A stretch of 64,000 nt of DNA from Prochlorococcus sp. AG-409-L14 (GTDB lineage Bacteria > Cyanobacteriota > Cyanobacteriia > PCC-6307 > Cyanobiaceae): assembly GCA_003215545.1 (NCBI GenBank), contig QCKF01000001.1:62001-126000 (forward strand). Reading direction: 5' to 3'. Made by a program: the position numbers and the translations under genes. The first letter of the stretch is position 1. Every line of letters begins with the position of its first letter. This document shows, piece after piece, positions 32,319 through 41,513 of the stretch. Under the pieces are notes generated by a model, which was not told the DNA's origin, searched no databases, and was given only the letters and a program-made list of their open reading frames with translations.

Positions 32319-35096
32319 TTAAAAGACTCTCTCAGTTGCAGGATTTTGAGCATTTTCTTCTGCTGCAACAGCCTTTACAAGGTCTTCGGCCTCACAAATT
32401 GGGAAACGATTTATAGCCTTTAAGGCCAGGCGCGCATTCCTCCGAAGCTGATCGCTTACAGACTCGCAATAGGGAAGCTGCGCAAGTAAATCAATAGTCC
32501 TACGCAAGATTCGAACGACATCTCCTTCATCGAGTGAAGTATTCGCGATCAAATCATTCCAATCGCTGCCCTTTGCCCAAGCATCTACTAAACCCATTAA
32601 ATGCGGGTCCCACCAGGCAGGTATAAATACATGAGCCTCTTCTTGCCTTCTCAGCAATTCCCGTCGAATTCCAGAGAGGTCGTTAAGAGCCTCTTCTGCT
32701 CGGGAAGGGATTGGATATCCACACCATATATCAGGGCGATTGACCTCTGTACTAATTGCTTCACAGACAGCGGCCAAATGATTTGGTGCTAACTCATCTA
32801 AATGCCCACTCATTAAAGCCATTCCTAGCCATAACTCATTGTCACCTCTTAGTACAGCTACTGTTCTTCCAATATCTGTGAGAAGTAATTCATCTAGACA
32901 ACCAAAATATTGCAAAATCTCCTTCAGTGCGATGAAAGTCTCCCAATGCCTATTAGCCCTGTAATGAAGAAACTTTTGGCGTTCACGAATCTCTAATTCC
33001 AACGACTCCATCCTTCGGCGGTGTTTCTTAAGCTTCTTGCGATCACCCCATCGATGAGCTGGTTGTTTTTCTAGTTCTTCCTCAAGACCTCGAACCAACT
33101 CAACCTGTGCAAGTACTTCACCTGCTAAATCATATTGAGGAGTTTGCATATCATGGCGTTTGGCCATTTGTAAAACAGCCAATGCTAAAGACCTGCTATC
33201 AGTGTCTCCATAGCGCACTTCTCCTCCATGAGTCAAATCAGGAGATTGCACAACAGAAACATCTAAGCTTGTCAATTCAGCATGGAGACCTACTACTGAT
33301 TGACAAGGTAATAAGAGCCATAAATTTTCATCTGTCAGACAAAGCAAAAGTGGAAATTGTCCGGGTCCATCTAATTTGTCAACAATCACTGCAGGTGTTA
33401 CTCGACCACGTAATTGAGGAGCCTTCAAACTTACAAGTGTCCCTAAGCATGCAAATTGCAATGCAAGAGTTAGCTCATGGGCTAATGTCTCTTCGGCCTG
33501 TTGCTGAAGAATTCTAAGGAGACGCCTTTCCTCTCTAAGTCGACCTCGACCCTTCTCATAGTTCTCAAAATCTGACCAAGGAATATCACCAGCAATCTCT
33601 TCTAATTGCACAAGCTGAAGTCTTAATTGCTCAAGGGTTTCCTCTTCCTCAACTAAATCCAAGCTAGCTAAGTAACGTCCAAAACTTCTCTCTACTAATT
33701 CCCTTGATTTTTCAAGGTTATATCTCTGTAAAAGATTCAAAACCATCCCATAACTAGGAGTGAAATGACTGACCAAAGGGTCAGCAGAACTCATCGCAAG
33801 CTTCCCAGCTTCTCTAACTCCCTCAAAACGACTCTGAACAATAACTACATAACCTTGAGAATCAAGTCCTCTTCTACCGGCCCTACCCGCCATTTGAAGG
33901 AATTCGCTACTTTTAAGTAGCCGATGACCAGTATCTGTCCTTTTTGATAGAGCTCCTATAATCGTACTCCTGGCAGGCATATTGATACCTGCTGCCAATG
34001 TTTCAGTAGCAAAGACAACTTTGACAAGGCCTTCCTGAAATAAGCGCTCAATCAATTCCTTCCAGGCAGGTAATACTCCTGCATGATGAGCTGCTACCCC
34101 CCTTAACAAAGCATCTACATGCAAACCATCGCGAACTGCTTCAGGGTTTGCAGCCTTGTACTCTTTAAGTTGCTTACGAATTACAGTTTTTTGCTCTTCA
34201 TTTAAAAAACAATGCTTACCTAAATCCCTTACAGCTTTATCACACCCCTTACGACTAAAAATAAAAAAAATAGCTGGCAACATATCTCTATTAAACATCT
34301 GTGTAATAACAAATGAAATAGGTGGTTGCTCTGGTTGTAAGGGCTTGGGACTACGTCCCTTTCTCTTCTGTCCTTTTGGAGCTCTCCAAATTTTATTATT
34401 TGGATGAAGAGCATTTCCCTCCTTGTTGAGTAATGGATGCAACCCTTTTGCACTACAAAAGCTAAATAACAGAGGAACAGGCCTGAAATCACTATGAACT
34501 AATTGTGTGGGGCCATGAACCTTCTCAATCCAATCAGTTAGCTGACCTGCATTAGCAACAGTTGCTGAAAGCGCTACTAGCTGAACAGAGGACGGGCAAT
34601 GAATAATTGACTCTTCCCAAACGGTTCCTCTCTGTGAATCATTCATGTAATGACACTCATCAAGAACTACTGACTCAACATCTGCCAGAGGATCATCATG
34701 CTGGTCAAATTCCGCATACAACATATTGCGAAAAATCTCAGTAGTCATAACGATTATTGAAGCTTCTCGGTTGACGCTCAGGTCACCAGTCATTAAACCT
34801 ACATTTTCCGAACCAAACTGATCTCTAAAATCCCTTAATTTCTGGTTAGACAAAGCCTTCAAAGGGGTCGTATAAAAAACCTTTTGATTGTGTGCGATTG
34901 CTCTATGAATTGCATATTCACCTACTAAAGTCTTCCCTGATCCCGTAGGAGCACTTACAACTAGAGAGTGCCCTTGATTTAAAGCATCAATTGCCTGTAT
35001 TTGAAAATCATCTAGTGGAAATGGGAAAATCTCATTAGGATCTAAAGCAACCTTGGCCTCATAAGGAGACGGAATAATTTTGGCTGCTGAACTCAT
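32319..35096 (-). CDS. SKI2/MTR4-like superfamily II RNA helicase
   Basis: A 925-residue ATP-dependent helicase. Motif I is SAPTGSGKT (48-56), motif Ia TPLKALSNQK, motif II DECH (146-149), motif III LSATVAN, and motif VI QMAGRAGRRG. The insert after motif III (GRSPKPLQPEQPPISFV) and the C-terminal DSHCT-like domain (final 170 residues, with RTIDLLAQLPY and LRRNARLALKAI) match Ski2/Mtr4 relatives. Those act with RNA-degrading complexes in eukaryotes, so an RNA turnover or chloroplast ISE2-like role is plausible; the substrate is unknown. Divergent from bioF. Confidence 0.88.
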   Translation of the reverse strand: MSSAAKIIPSPYEAKVALDPNEIFPFPLDDFQIQAIDALNQGHSLVVSAPTGSGKTLVGEYAIHRAIAHNQKVFYTTPLKALSNQKLRDFRDQFGSENVGLMTGDLSVNREASIIVMTTEIFRNMLYAEFDQHDDPLADVESVVLDECHYMNDSQRGTVWEESIIHCPSSVQLVALSATVANAGQLTDWIEKVHGPTQLVHSDFRPVPLLFSFCSAKGLHPLLNKEGNALHPNNKIWRAPKGQKRKGRSPKPLQPEQPPISFVITQMFNRDMLPAIFFIFSRKGCDKAVRDLGKHCFLNEEQKTVIRKQLKEYKAANPEAVRDGLHVDALLRGVAAHHAGVLPAWKELIERLFQEGLVKVVFATETLAAGINMPARSTIIGALSKRTDTGHRLLKSSEFLQMAGRAGRRGLDSQGYVVIVQSRFEGVREAGKLAMSSADPLVSHFTPSYGMVLNLLQRYNLEKSRELVERSFGRYLASLDLVEEEETLEQLRLQLVQLEEIAGDIPWSDFENYEKGRGRLREERRLLRILQQQAEETLAHELTLALQFACLGTLVSLKAPQLRGRVTPAVIVDKLDGPGQFPLLLCLTDENLWLLLPCQSVVGLHAELTSLDVSVVQSPDLTHGGEVRYGDTDSRSLALAVLQMAKRHDMQTPQYDLAGEVLAQVELVRGLEEELEKQPAHRWGDRKKLKKHRRRMESLELEIRERQKFLHYRANRHWETFIALKEILQYFGCLDELLLTDIGRTVAVLRGDNELWLGMALMSGHLDELAPNHLAAVCEAISTEVNRPDIWCGYPIPSRAEEALNDLSGIRRELLRRQEEAHVFIPAWWDPHLMGLVDAWAKGSDWNDLIANTSLDEGDVVRILRRTIDLLAQLPYCESVSDQLRRNARLALKAINRFPICEAEDLVKAVAAEENAQNPATERVF

Positions 35097-35219
35097 GGAT
35101 TAAATCCTTGAAAGCCTTGATTTCCTCTCAAGCAAAATCTTCTAGGAAAGGTGTTCTGCTAAACAAGTTTAGAGACACCATTCGAGAATTATCGAAACAC
35201 TAAATCAAAAACTCTTCAA

Positions 35220-36362
35220 ATGAAGTCCATCCCACCCGCAAGACTTCGAAAATTAAGAACATGGACTCATTATGAATCTGCCTCAAAACTACTAGAAATA
35301 CAAAAAAACGGGAACTTAAAACCTCTTATAGACCTTGCAAGCAATGACTACCTTGGGTTAAGTAGGCACCCAAAGCTTATAGAGGCAGCACAAAAATCTT
35401 TAGATAAAAATGGAGTAGGCGCGGGCTCATCACGCTTTATAACTGGCAGTCGTCCTATACATCAAGAATTGGAAGAGAACCTAGCTAAATGGCTTGGATA
35501 TGAGAGAGTTTTTCTCTTTCCAAGTGGCTTTCAAGCAAATTTAGCTGCAGTCATTTCATTGGCAAATCGACACACAAATGCCATTGCCGATAGAAACATT
35601 CACCATTCACTAATAACTGGGATAAAAGCTAGTGGTGCAAAGCTAATACGCTTCAATCATAATGATGTGAATGACCTTGAATTACGATTAAAAGCATGTA
35701 AACAAGACAGTGCAGCATATAAGTCTTTAGTAATAACTGAGTCCCTTTTCAGCATGGAAGGAACAAGCCCACCACTGCAAGAGATTTCTAAAATTTGCAA
35801 TAAATATAAGGCAAAGCTTTTAGTTGATGAAGCGCATGCACTTGGTGTTCTAGGAACTGAGGGCAAAGGTTTATGCAGAGATTTACCTATACCACCAACA
35901 ATGATTAGCGGTACTTTTGGAAAAGCTTTCGGCAGTGGCGGAGCATTTCTAGCAACTAATTTTGAACTCGGCGAAGAACTTCTCCAAACAAGTGGGGCTT
36001 TTAGATATACGACTGCCCTTGCGCCATCATTAGCATCCGCAGCACTTGCTGCTTTGAATCTCATAAAAGCAAATCCAACTTGGGGGGAAGTGCTTCAGAG
36101 CCAAGCCGAATCATGGAGAAATAAAATATTAGAAAAGGGTTTTACTCGACCACCTGGGCGAGGACAAATCCTTTCCCTCATTATTGGTCAGGACCAAGAT
36201 GCACTTAATCTGCAAAGTCAATTAGAAGCTTCCGGCATACTCTGCATAGCTATTCGACCACCTACTGTTCCAGAAAAAACTGCACGTTTAAGAATAATTC
36301 TTAGAAGAAATCTACCTGAAGGAATCTTAGAAAAATTTTTACTTAATTTAAGGCAAAAATGA
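35220..36362 (+). CDS. bioF: 8-amino-7-oxononanoate synthase
   Basis: PLP enzyme that condenses pimeloyl-ACP with alanine, the first ring-forming step of biotin synthesis. The 380-residue product has LIDLASNDYLGLSRHPKLI, GAGSSRFITGSRPIHQELE, the conserved LLVDEAHALGVLG, and the PLP lysine in SGTFGKAFGSGGAF. It heads the operon bioF-bioK-bioC-bioD with four-base overlaps between members, then bioA. It diverges from the helicase gene across 123 bases. Confidence 0.95.
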   Translation: MKSIPPARLRKLRTWTHYESASKLLEIQKNGNLKPLIDLASNDYLGLSRHPKLIEAAQKSLDKNGVGAGSSRFITGSRPIHQELEENLAKWLGYERVFLFPSGFQANLAAVISLANRHTNAIADRNIHHSLITGIKASGAKLIRFNHNDVNDLELRLKACKQDSAAYKSLVITESLFSMEGTSPPLQEISKICNKYKAKLLVDEAHALGVLGTEGKGLCRDLPIPPTMISGTFGKAFGSGGAFLATNFELGEELLQTSGAFRYTTALAPSLASAALAALNLIKANPTWGEVLQSQAESWRNKILEKGFTRPPGRGQILSLIIGQDQDALNLQSQLEASGILCIAIRPPTVPEKTARLRIILRRNLPEGILEKFLLNLRQK

Positions 36363-37075
36363 ATCAAGTAATTGCCATGCACGGATGGAGTGGGGATAGC
36401 AATACTTGGCTACCTTGGTCGAATTATTTCACACAACAAGGCTGGTTATGGGAAAACGGCGAGCGAGGATATGGACTGCTCAAAGAAAGAAACCCTTGCT
36501 GGCAGAACTCGCAATCAAAAGATAAGGATAATATACGTGCCGTCATTGGACATTCTCTTGGTCCACATCTTGTCAAAGAAGAAACTTTCTCTGAAGCAAC
36601 ACATATAGTCTTTGTATGTAGCTTTGCTAGTTTTCTTGCTGGAAATCCAAAAAATCGAACTTTAAAAAAGGCCTTAAAAAGAATGCAAGAAGTTATAGGA
36701 ACCAAATCCGAGAAGGAGATGTTGAATACATTTTTAAAAAAGGCATGTTATCCAAATCCAATCAATGAAGATCTATGTGGTCCAATTATCAATGGTATTT
36801 CTATAATTGGTAGAGAAAATTTAAAGGAAGATCTTGAGTTATTAATCAATACAAAAAACCTTCCCAAAGGGATTCCTAGTAAAGCTAAGGCACTTGTAAT
36901 AGAAGCCGATGAAGATCAAATCATTGATCAAGCATCTAAAGTTGAATTAATCCAAAAACTAAGCAAACACCTTGACGAACCACCAACCCATTGGCGATTA
37001 TCTAAAACGGGCCATAGTATATTCAAGCCACAAATCATTAGCCAAGTAAAAGGCTGGTTAGAAGAGTCTAAATGA
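36359..37075 (+). CDS. bioK: BioK-type pimeloyl-ACP methyl ester esterase
   Basis: Alpha/beta-hydrolase that would free pimeloyl-ACP from its methyl ester, ending the disguise begun by BioC. The 238-residue product has the nucleophile elbow GHSLG (Ser66), an acid in EADEDQ (Asp184 or Asp186) and the catalytic His219 in KTGHS. It is not clearly similar in wording to BioH or BioG. The position between bioF and bioC matches the marine picocyanobacterial esterase class called BioK, so the name rests on context plus the triad. ATG overlaps the bioF stop (ATGA); the stop overlaps the bioC ATG. Confidence 0.8.
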   Translation: MNQVIAMHGWSGDSNTWLPWSNYFTQQGWLWENGERGYGLLKERNPCWQNSQSKDKDNIRAVIGHSLGPHLVKEETFSEATHIVFVCSFASFLAGNPKNRTLKKALKRMQEVIGTKSEKEMLNTFLKKACYPNPINEDLCGPIINGISIIGRENLKEDLELLINTKNLPKGIPSKAKALVIEADEDQIIDQASKVELIQKLSKHLDEPPTHWRLSKTGHSIFKPQIISQVKGWLEESK

Positions 37076-37827
37076 ATTCAAATTTGAGCAAAACTGTACT
37101 TAAAAGGTTTGACAAGTCAGCTAACAAGTATAATAGTCAGGCAGAAATACAGAAGATCTTTGCCAAAAGACTTGCGAAAGAATGTTCGAGATTTTCTATA
37201 CCCAATGGAATATGGGCTGATCTTGGTTCAGGAACAGGACTGCTTGCAAATGAAATAGAAAAATATTATCCAAATCAATCTGTAATTAGAGTTGATGGAT
37301 GTCCAACAATGCTAAGTAAACACCCTATCGAGAAAACATCTCAAATATGGGACTTAAACCTTGGCCTTCCTTCCTGGCCTAAAAAGCCAAGTCTACTTGC
37401 CTCGAGCTTTGCACTGCACTGGCTCTTAAGACCTGATAGAAAACTCCGAGATTGGTTTGAAGCTTTAAGAAAGGAAGGATTACTGGCAATTAGTGTACCC
37501 ATTGCAGGCAGTTTTCCTGAATGGGAAGAAGCCTCTCATAAAGCAGGCATTAAATTCACTGCACTTCCATTACCCTCAAGGGTGTCATTAATATCTTCAC
37601 TACCCAAGTCTAATCTCATACATGAAGAAATCATTCGAATAACCCAAAAAAGAACGAAAGCAATTTCTTTATTAAAGCCAATTGTCAAAGCAGGTGCTTA
37701 TACGAATCCTTTCCCCAAGCTAAATATTTCTGAACGTCGTAAACTACTACGTATTTGGGACAAATCAAGGCAAAATAATACTGTGACTCTTACATGGTCT
37801 ATACAACTCTTAATAGCTAGAAAATGA
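37072..37827 (+). CDS. bioC: Malonyl-ACP O-methyltransferase
   Basis: SAM-dependent enzyme that methylates malonyl-ACP so fatty acid synthase will elongate it to pimeloyl-ACP methyl ester. The 251-residue product has FDKSANKYNSQAEIQ at the N-terminus (a BioC-like lead-in), motif I ADLGSGTGLLANEIE near residue 46, and SSFALHWLLRPD. Overlaps bioK (ATGA) upstream and bioD downstream. Sequence is quite diverged, but with the operon context the call is firm. Confidence 0.87.
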   Translation: MNSNLSKTVLKRFDKSANKYNSQAEIQKIFAKRLAKECSRFSIPNGIWADLGSGTGLLANEIEKYYPNQSVIRVDGCPTMLSKHPIEKTSQIWDLNLGLPSWPKKPSLLASSFALHWLLRPDRKLRDWFEALRKEGLLAISVPIAGSFPEWEEASHKAGIKFTALPLPSRVSLISSLPKSNLIHEEIIRITQKRTKAISLLKPIVKAGAYTNPFPKLNISERRKLLRIWDKSRQNNTVTLTWSIQLLIARK

Positions 37828-38492
37828 AATCTAATAGTACAAAAATAGTTATCTGTGGGACTGATACTGATATAGGGAAAACCATTGTTAGTGCATTTTT
37901 TGTAAAAGGCCTAAATGCAATTTACTGGAAACCAATACAAAGTGGCATAATTGATGGTACAGATACAGAGAGAGTCTGCGAAATACTCGATTTAAGCCAA
38001 GAAAGGACTCTTAAAGAAGCTTATAAATTCAGGGCTCCTGTTTCTCCACACTGGGCAGCTGAGCAAGAAGAAACAACAATCAATCCGAATCACCTAAAAA
38101 TTCCAAATGTCAATAGAACATTAATCATCGAAACGGCAGGTGGATTAATGGTCCCTATTAATAGAAATTTGTTACAAATTGATCTTTTAAAAGAATGGAA
38201 TATCCCTGTCATTCTAGTTGCTAAGACAGGCCTAGGGACTCTCAACCATACCCTTTTGAGTCTAGAGGCTTTACAAACAAGAGGAATCCCAATTTTAGGA
38301 ATTTTTCTCAATGGTCCCAAACACGCAGACAACCCAAGAACACTTAAAGAATTTGGCTTAGTTCCACTAATAGGATCACTTCCTCAGTTAGATGAAATAT
38401 CTGAAAGAACACTAAAGAAAGAGTGGGAAGAGCAGCAAATAGAAAATAATATTCAAGGATTAATAAATAACTTAAATTCAAAAGATCACTAA
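37824..38492 (+). CDS. bioD: Dethiobiotin synthetase
   Basis: ATP-dependent carboxylation closing the ureido ring of dethiobiotin. The 222-residue product has the P-loop CGTDTDIGKTIVSAFF (11-26), the Lys-containing YWKPIQSG, and ETAGGLMVPI. ATG overlaps the bioC stop. It is followed by a 129-base spacer with a strong inverted repeat before bioA. Confidence 0.93.
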   Translation: MKSNSTKIVICGTDTDIGKTIVSAFFVKGLNAIYWKPIQSGIIDGTDTERVCEILDLSQERTLKEAYKFRAPVSPHWAAEQEETTINPNHLKIPNVNRTLIIETAGGLMVPINRNLLQIDLLKEWNIPVILVAKTGLGTLNHTLLSLEALQTRGIPILGIFLNGPKHADNPRTLKEFGLVPLIGSLPQLDEISERTLKKEWEEQQIENNIQGLINNLNSKDH

Positions 38493-38515
38493 ACAATAGT
38501 CAAGATGTATAGCTA

Positions 38516-38551
38516 GGAATAGATTCATTAATTAATCATTGAATCTATTCC
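38516..38551 (+). repeat. 12-bp perfect inverted repeat between bioD and bioA
   Basis: GGAATAGATTCA (38516-38527) and TGAATCTATTCC (38540-38551) are exact reverse complements around a 12-base AT-only-plus-C loop. The element is 24 bases after bioD and 71 bases before bioA. No T-run follows, so it is not a standard terminator. It does not resemble the enterobacterial BirA operator. An operator, attenuator, or 3'-end stabiliser are all possible. Confidence 0.7.
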
Positions 38552-38621
38552 AACTTTGATCTGGAAGTTTCACTAGAATTAATCCACTAAAGAAACAAAG
38601 GGCTCATTTGAGTTCTATTCA

Positions 38622-39911
38622 ATGCTTAGCCACAACTCCCCTGGTGATATCCATCCGAATCTCTGGCCTCCATTCACTCAGCTTAATGAGAACTCAAGAC
38701 AAGAGCGCGTCCTAGGAGGAGACGGGGCCCTTCTACATAGAGACGGATTGCCGCCTCTTGTTGATGCAATTAGCAGTTGGTGGGTAACTTTGCATGGTCA
38801 CGGAAATATAAAGATTGCCGAAGCGATCGCTGCACAAGCTAAAAAGCTAGAGCAAGTAATTTTTGCAGATTTTTCCCACCCTCAAGCAGAATTAATTGCA
38901 GAGAGATTGAGTGCTTTAACTGGTCTTCAAAAGTTATTCTTCTCAGATAACGGCTCAACTGCAGTAGAAGTAGCAATAAAGATCGCCTGCCAATGGTGGT
39001 TAAACAAAGACCAACCAAGAAGTCAAATCATAGCCTTTGAAGGCGCTTACCACGGCGACACATTTGGAGCCATGGCTATTGGCGAAAGAAATCTCTTCAA
39101 CGCACCATTTGAGAAAATGCTCTTCCCAGTAAAAAGAGTTCCCTGGCCTGCTACTTGGTGGGGAGATGAAGGAGTAGAAGATCGCGAAAATTTGGCCTTG
39201 AGAAAATTAGAAACTTTATTAGAAACACCAACTGCATTAGTAATTTTAGAGCCGCTTATACAAGGTGCAGGAGGTATGGCTATGGTCCGTCCAGAATTTT
39301 TACAAGCTGTCGAAAAATTAACAAGGCAGGAAGGTGCTCTGTTGATTGCGGATGAAGTTCTAACTGGTTTTGGGCGCTGTGGAAACTTATTTGCTTTTCT
39401 AAGAGCAGGTATTTCTCCTGACCTAATCGCTCTTTCAAAAGGTTTGACTGGTGGATTCTTACCAATGGGTGTAACTATGTCTAAAGCAAAAATATTTGAA
39501 GAATTTATTGGAGAGGATCCAAAACTAACTCTTTGGCATGGCCATAGCTTTACAGGAAATCCATTAGGCTGCGCAGCTGCAAATGCAAGCCTGGACTTAT
39601 TAGAAAAGAATCCTCAAAGTTTTGAGAACTTCGAAGCTAGACATCTTCCTCACCTAACAGATTTAGCAAAGCATCCAAAGGTTACCAAGCCAAGACTGAT
39701 AGGGACTATTGCCGCCTTTGACCTAAAAATAGATGGTAAAAAAGGTTATTTCAATGTTTCAGGGAAGGTATTAAAAGACATTGCAAAAAAGCAAGGTGTA
39801 TTCATAAGACCTCTAGGGAATGTCGTCTACCTACTTCCTCCCTTGTGTATTAGTGATTGTCAACTTGAGCAATGCTATGCCTCAATCCAAAAAGGACTTG
39901 ATAATCTTTAA
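38622..39911 (+). CDS. bioA: Adenosylmethionine-8-amino-7-oxononanoate aminotransferase
   Basis: PLP transaminase that converts KAPA to DAPA, between BioF and BioD. The 429-residue product begins HPNLWPPFTQLNE and has DGLPPLVDAISSWWVTLHGH, the PLP-phosphate loop DNGSTAVEVAIKI, YHGDTFGAM, the Asp in IADEVLTGFGR, and the PLP lysine in LSKGLTGGFLPMG. The ATG at 38622 lies after the repeat-bearing spacer, so bioA may be transcribed partly on its own. A HIP1 octamer (GCGATCGC) at 38823-38830 inside the gene is probably chance. Confidence 0.95.
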   Translation: MLSHNSPGDIHPNLWPPFTQLNENSRQERVLGGDGALLHRDGLPPLVDAISSWWVTLHGHGNIKIAEAIAAQAKKLEQVIFADFSHPQAELIAERLSALTGLQKLFFSDNGSTAVEVAIKIACQWWLNKDQPRSQIIAFEGAYHGDTFGAMAIGERNLFNAPFEKMLFPVKRVPWPATWWGDEGVEDRENLALRKLETLLETPTALVILEPLIQGAGGMAMVRPEFLQAVEKLTRQEGALLIADEVLTGFGRCGNLFAFLRAGISPDLIALSKGLTGGFLPMGVTMSKAKIFEEFIGEDPKLTLWHGHSFTGNPLGCAAANASLDLLEKNPQSFENFEARHLPHLTDLAKHPKVTKPRLIGTIAAFDLKIDGKKGYFNVSGKVLKDIAKKQGVFIRPLGNVVYLLPPLCISDCQLEQCYASIQKGLDNL

Positions 39912-39924
39912 TAGCATCAAGACC

Positions 39925-40221
39925 CTAAGGACCATGAGATATAGCAGCCTCTACATCAGCACGCGACAACCCATAAGGAAAACAATACTCGCTAAAATTC
40001 CCTTTCTTTTCCCAAACGACTCTAAGTTGATCCTGTTCCATGGTGATATCAGCTGAGCATTCTTCCAAAACCCATCTCCACCTAGAGACATCTCCCTCAA
40101 TCTGTTGAGCACCCAATTTATGGAGCCATAGTTCAATAGCCACTAATGAATGACGATTTAATGGTGTTTGATCAGGAGGAAGAGAAGACAAGGCAAAAAT
40201 CGTAAAGGGAAAGATAGGCAA
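39925..40221 (-). CDS. DUF3143 protein of unknown function
   Basis: About 98 residues from TTG at 40221; the family-like part begins LPPDQTPLNRHSLVAIELWL, a DUF3143 signature, followed by RWRWVLEECSADITMEQDQL and a final segment ending GLSRADVEAAI. The family is a small conserved cyanobacterial protein with no known role. The upstream J-domain gene overlaps the first 50 bases, so the real start is probably further inside, for instance the TTG near 40191. Together with the J-protein it forms a two-gene unit convergent with bioA. Confidence 0.75.
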   Translation of the reverse strand: MPIFPFTIFALSSLPPDQTPLNRHSLVAIELWLHKLGAQQIEGDVSRWRWVLEECSADITMEQDQLRVVWEKKGNFSEYCFPYGLSRADVEAAISHGP

Positions 40222-40693
40222 TCTTGTTATCTAAAAGTAGCCAACTAGGTGTTACCTGAAACTCTCGACCATGGCTCAATGCAAATCCTAATCCCATGAC
40301 AAGGCTCAGCAAAAAAGCTAACACTAATAAAAGGAGGGAAAATATCTCACCTCCTGACAAGGGTCTTCTAACATCTTTCTGTTTAGTTGAAAACGCACTG
40401 GCTTCGTTAGTCTGCCCTATTTCACGATTTCTCATCAAAAGCGTGTTGGCAGAAGGGTTCTCATCTCCAAAGAACGCTTCGTCATAAATCTTTCTCTTTA
40501 TAGGATCGATCAGCAAACCATAGGACTCGCAAACCTGCTGGAATTTCTTAGCTGCCTCTTCTTTGGGTAAGGAAGTTGTATCTGGATGAAGGGTTTTACT
40601 CAAGCTTCGGAAAGCTCTTCGCAATTCAAATTCATCTGCAAATCGAGATACTCCTAACAATTCATAATGGTTTAGGTAATTCGTCAATCTCAT
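40172..40693 (-). CDS. Membrane-anchored J-domain (DnaJ-like) protein
   Basis: A 173-residue protein with an N-terminal J domain (residues 8-71: HYELLGVSRFADEFELRRAF, HPD at 36-38, and KRKIYDEAFFG). A polar linker and one strong membrane helix follow, near residues 115-138 (IFSLLLLVLAFLLSLVMGLG). The J domain would recruit an Hsp70 (DnaK) to the membrane. There is no zinc or substrate-binding DnaJ domain, so it is a short type III J-protein. Divergent from rsmG across 76 bases. Confidence 0.87.
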   Translation of the reverse strand: MRLTNYLNHYELLGVSRFADEFELRRAFRSLSKTLHPDTTSLPKEEAAKKFQQVCESYGLLIDPIKRKIYDEAFFGDENPSANTLLMRNREIGQTNEASAFSTKQKDVRRPLSGGEIFSLLLLVLAFLLSLVMGLGFALSHGREFQVTPSWLLLDNKIAYLSLYDFCLVFSSS

Positions 40694-40769
40694 AACTAAA
40701 TTAAAAAGCTAAAAAGGAACTGCGAACGCAGCCCAAAAATAGATTCTAAAGATCCCTAAATCAACCAAT

Positions 40770-41513
40770 ATGTTATCTAAGCACTCTTTTGAACTTTTAC
40801 TAACCAATATATGGCAAGAACTTGGCTGGGATCCATCCAAAAAACAATTAGATCAGTTTTTTAAGTTACAAAAAATCATTATAAATCTAAATTCCACGGT
40901 AAACTTAACGCGGCTCATAAAAAATGAAGAGTACTGGATAAATCATGTTTTTGATAGTCTTTGGCCCATAAAAGAAGAACTAAATAAACCATATAATTTC
41001 CCTAAATGTATTGATGTTGGGAGTGGCTGTGGATTTCCTGGATTGGCAATTGCAATAGCACTCCCAAATTCAAAAGTTGTCCTCGTAGATGCAATAAAGA
41101 AAAAAACATCTGCTCTAGAAAGAATCGTCAACGAATTAAAATTGTCATCTCGAGTATTTGTTTGCACTGAAAGAATAGAGGTTCTTGGCAGAGAGGCTCT
41201 ATTCAGAGAGAAGTTTGACCTCGCAATGGCACGCGCTGTCGGAAGTCCAACAGTTACAGCCGAATATCTAGTTCCGTTAATAAAATTAGAAGGCAAAGCC
41301 CTTTTATATAGAGGCAATTGGAATGCACTTGATGAAAGATTACTCAACAAGGCTTTGATTATGTTGGGAGCAAAAATCAATATGATTAAAAATATAGAAT
41401 TACCTGCAAATAAAGGCATAAGACACCTTATATCAATCGCAAAGACAACACCTTGTCCTATAAAGTATCCAAGAAATATTGGTATACCCTCCAAGCGTCC
41501 CTTGGGTGACTAA
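40770..41513 (+). CDS. rsmG: 16S rRNA (guanine-527-N7)-methyltransferase
   Basis: SAM enzyme methylating G527 in the 530 loop of 16S rRNA. The 247-residue product has NLTRLIKNEEYWINHVFDSL, the motif CIDVGSGCGFPGLAIAIALP near residue 85, FDLAMARAVGSP and a basic C-terminal tail. ATG at 40770. Its stop overlaps the convergent aldo/keto reductase stop by four bases. Confidence 0.93.
   Translation: MLSKHSFELLLTNIWQELGWDPSKKQLDQFFKLQKIIINLNSTVNLTRLIKNEEYWINHVFDSLWPIKEELNKPYNFPKCIDVGSGCGFPGLAIAIALPNSKVVLVDAIKKKTSALERIVNELKLSSRVFVCTERIEVLGREALFREKFDLAMARAVGSPTVTAEYLVPLIKLEGKALLYRGNWNALDERLLNKALIMLGAKINMIKNIELPANKGIRHLISIAKTTPCPIKYPRNIGIPSKRPLGD

Noticed and set aside
38823-38830. HIP1 octamer GCGATCGC
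   Set aside because: One occurrence inside bioA is about what chance gives in a 64-kb window; HIP1 is not enriched here.
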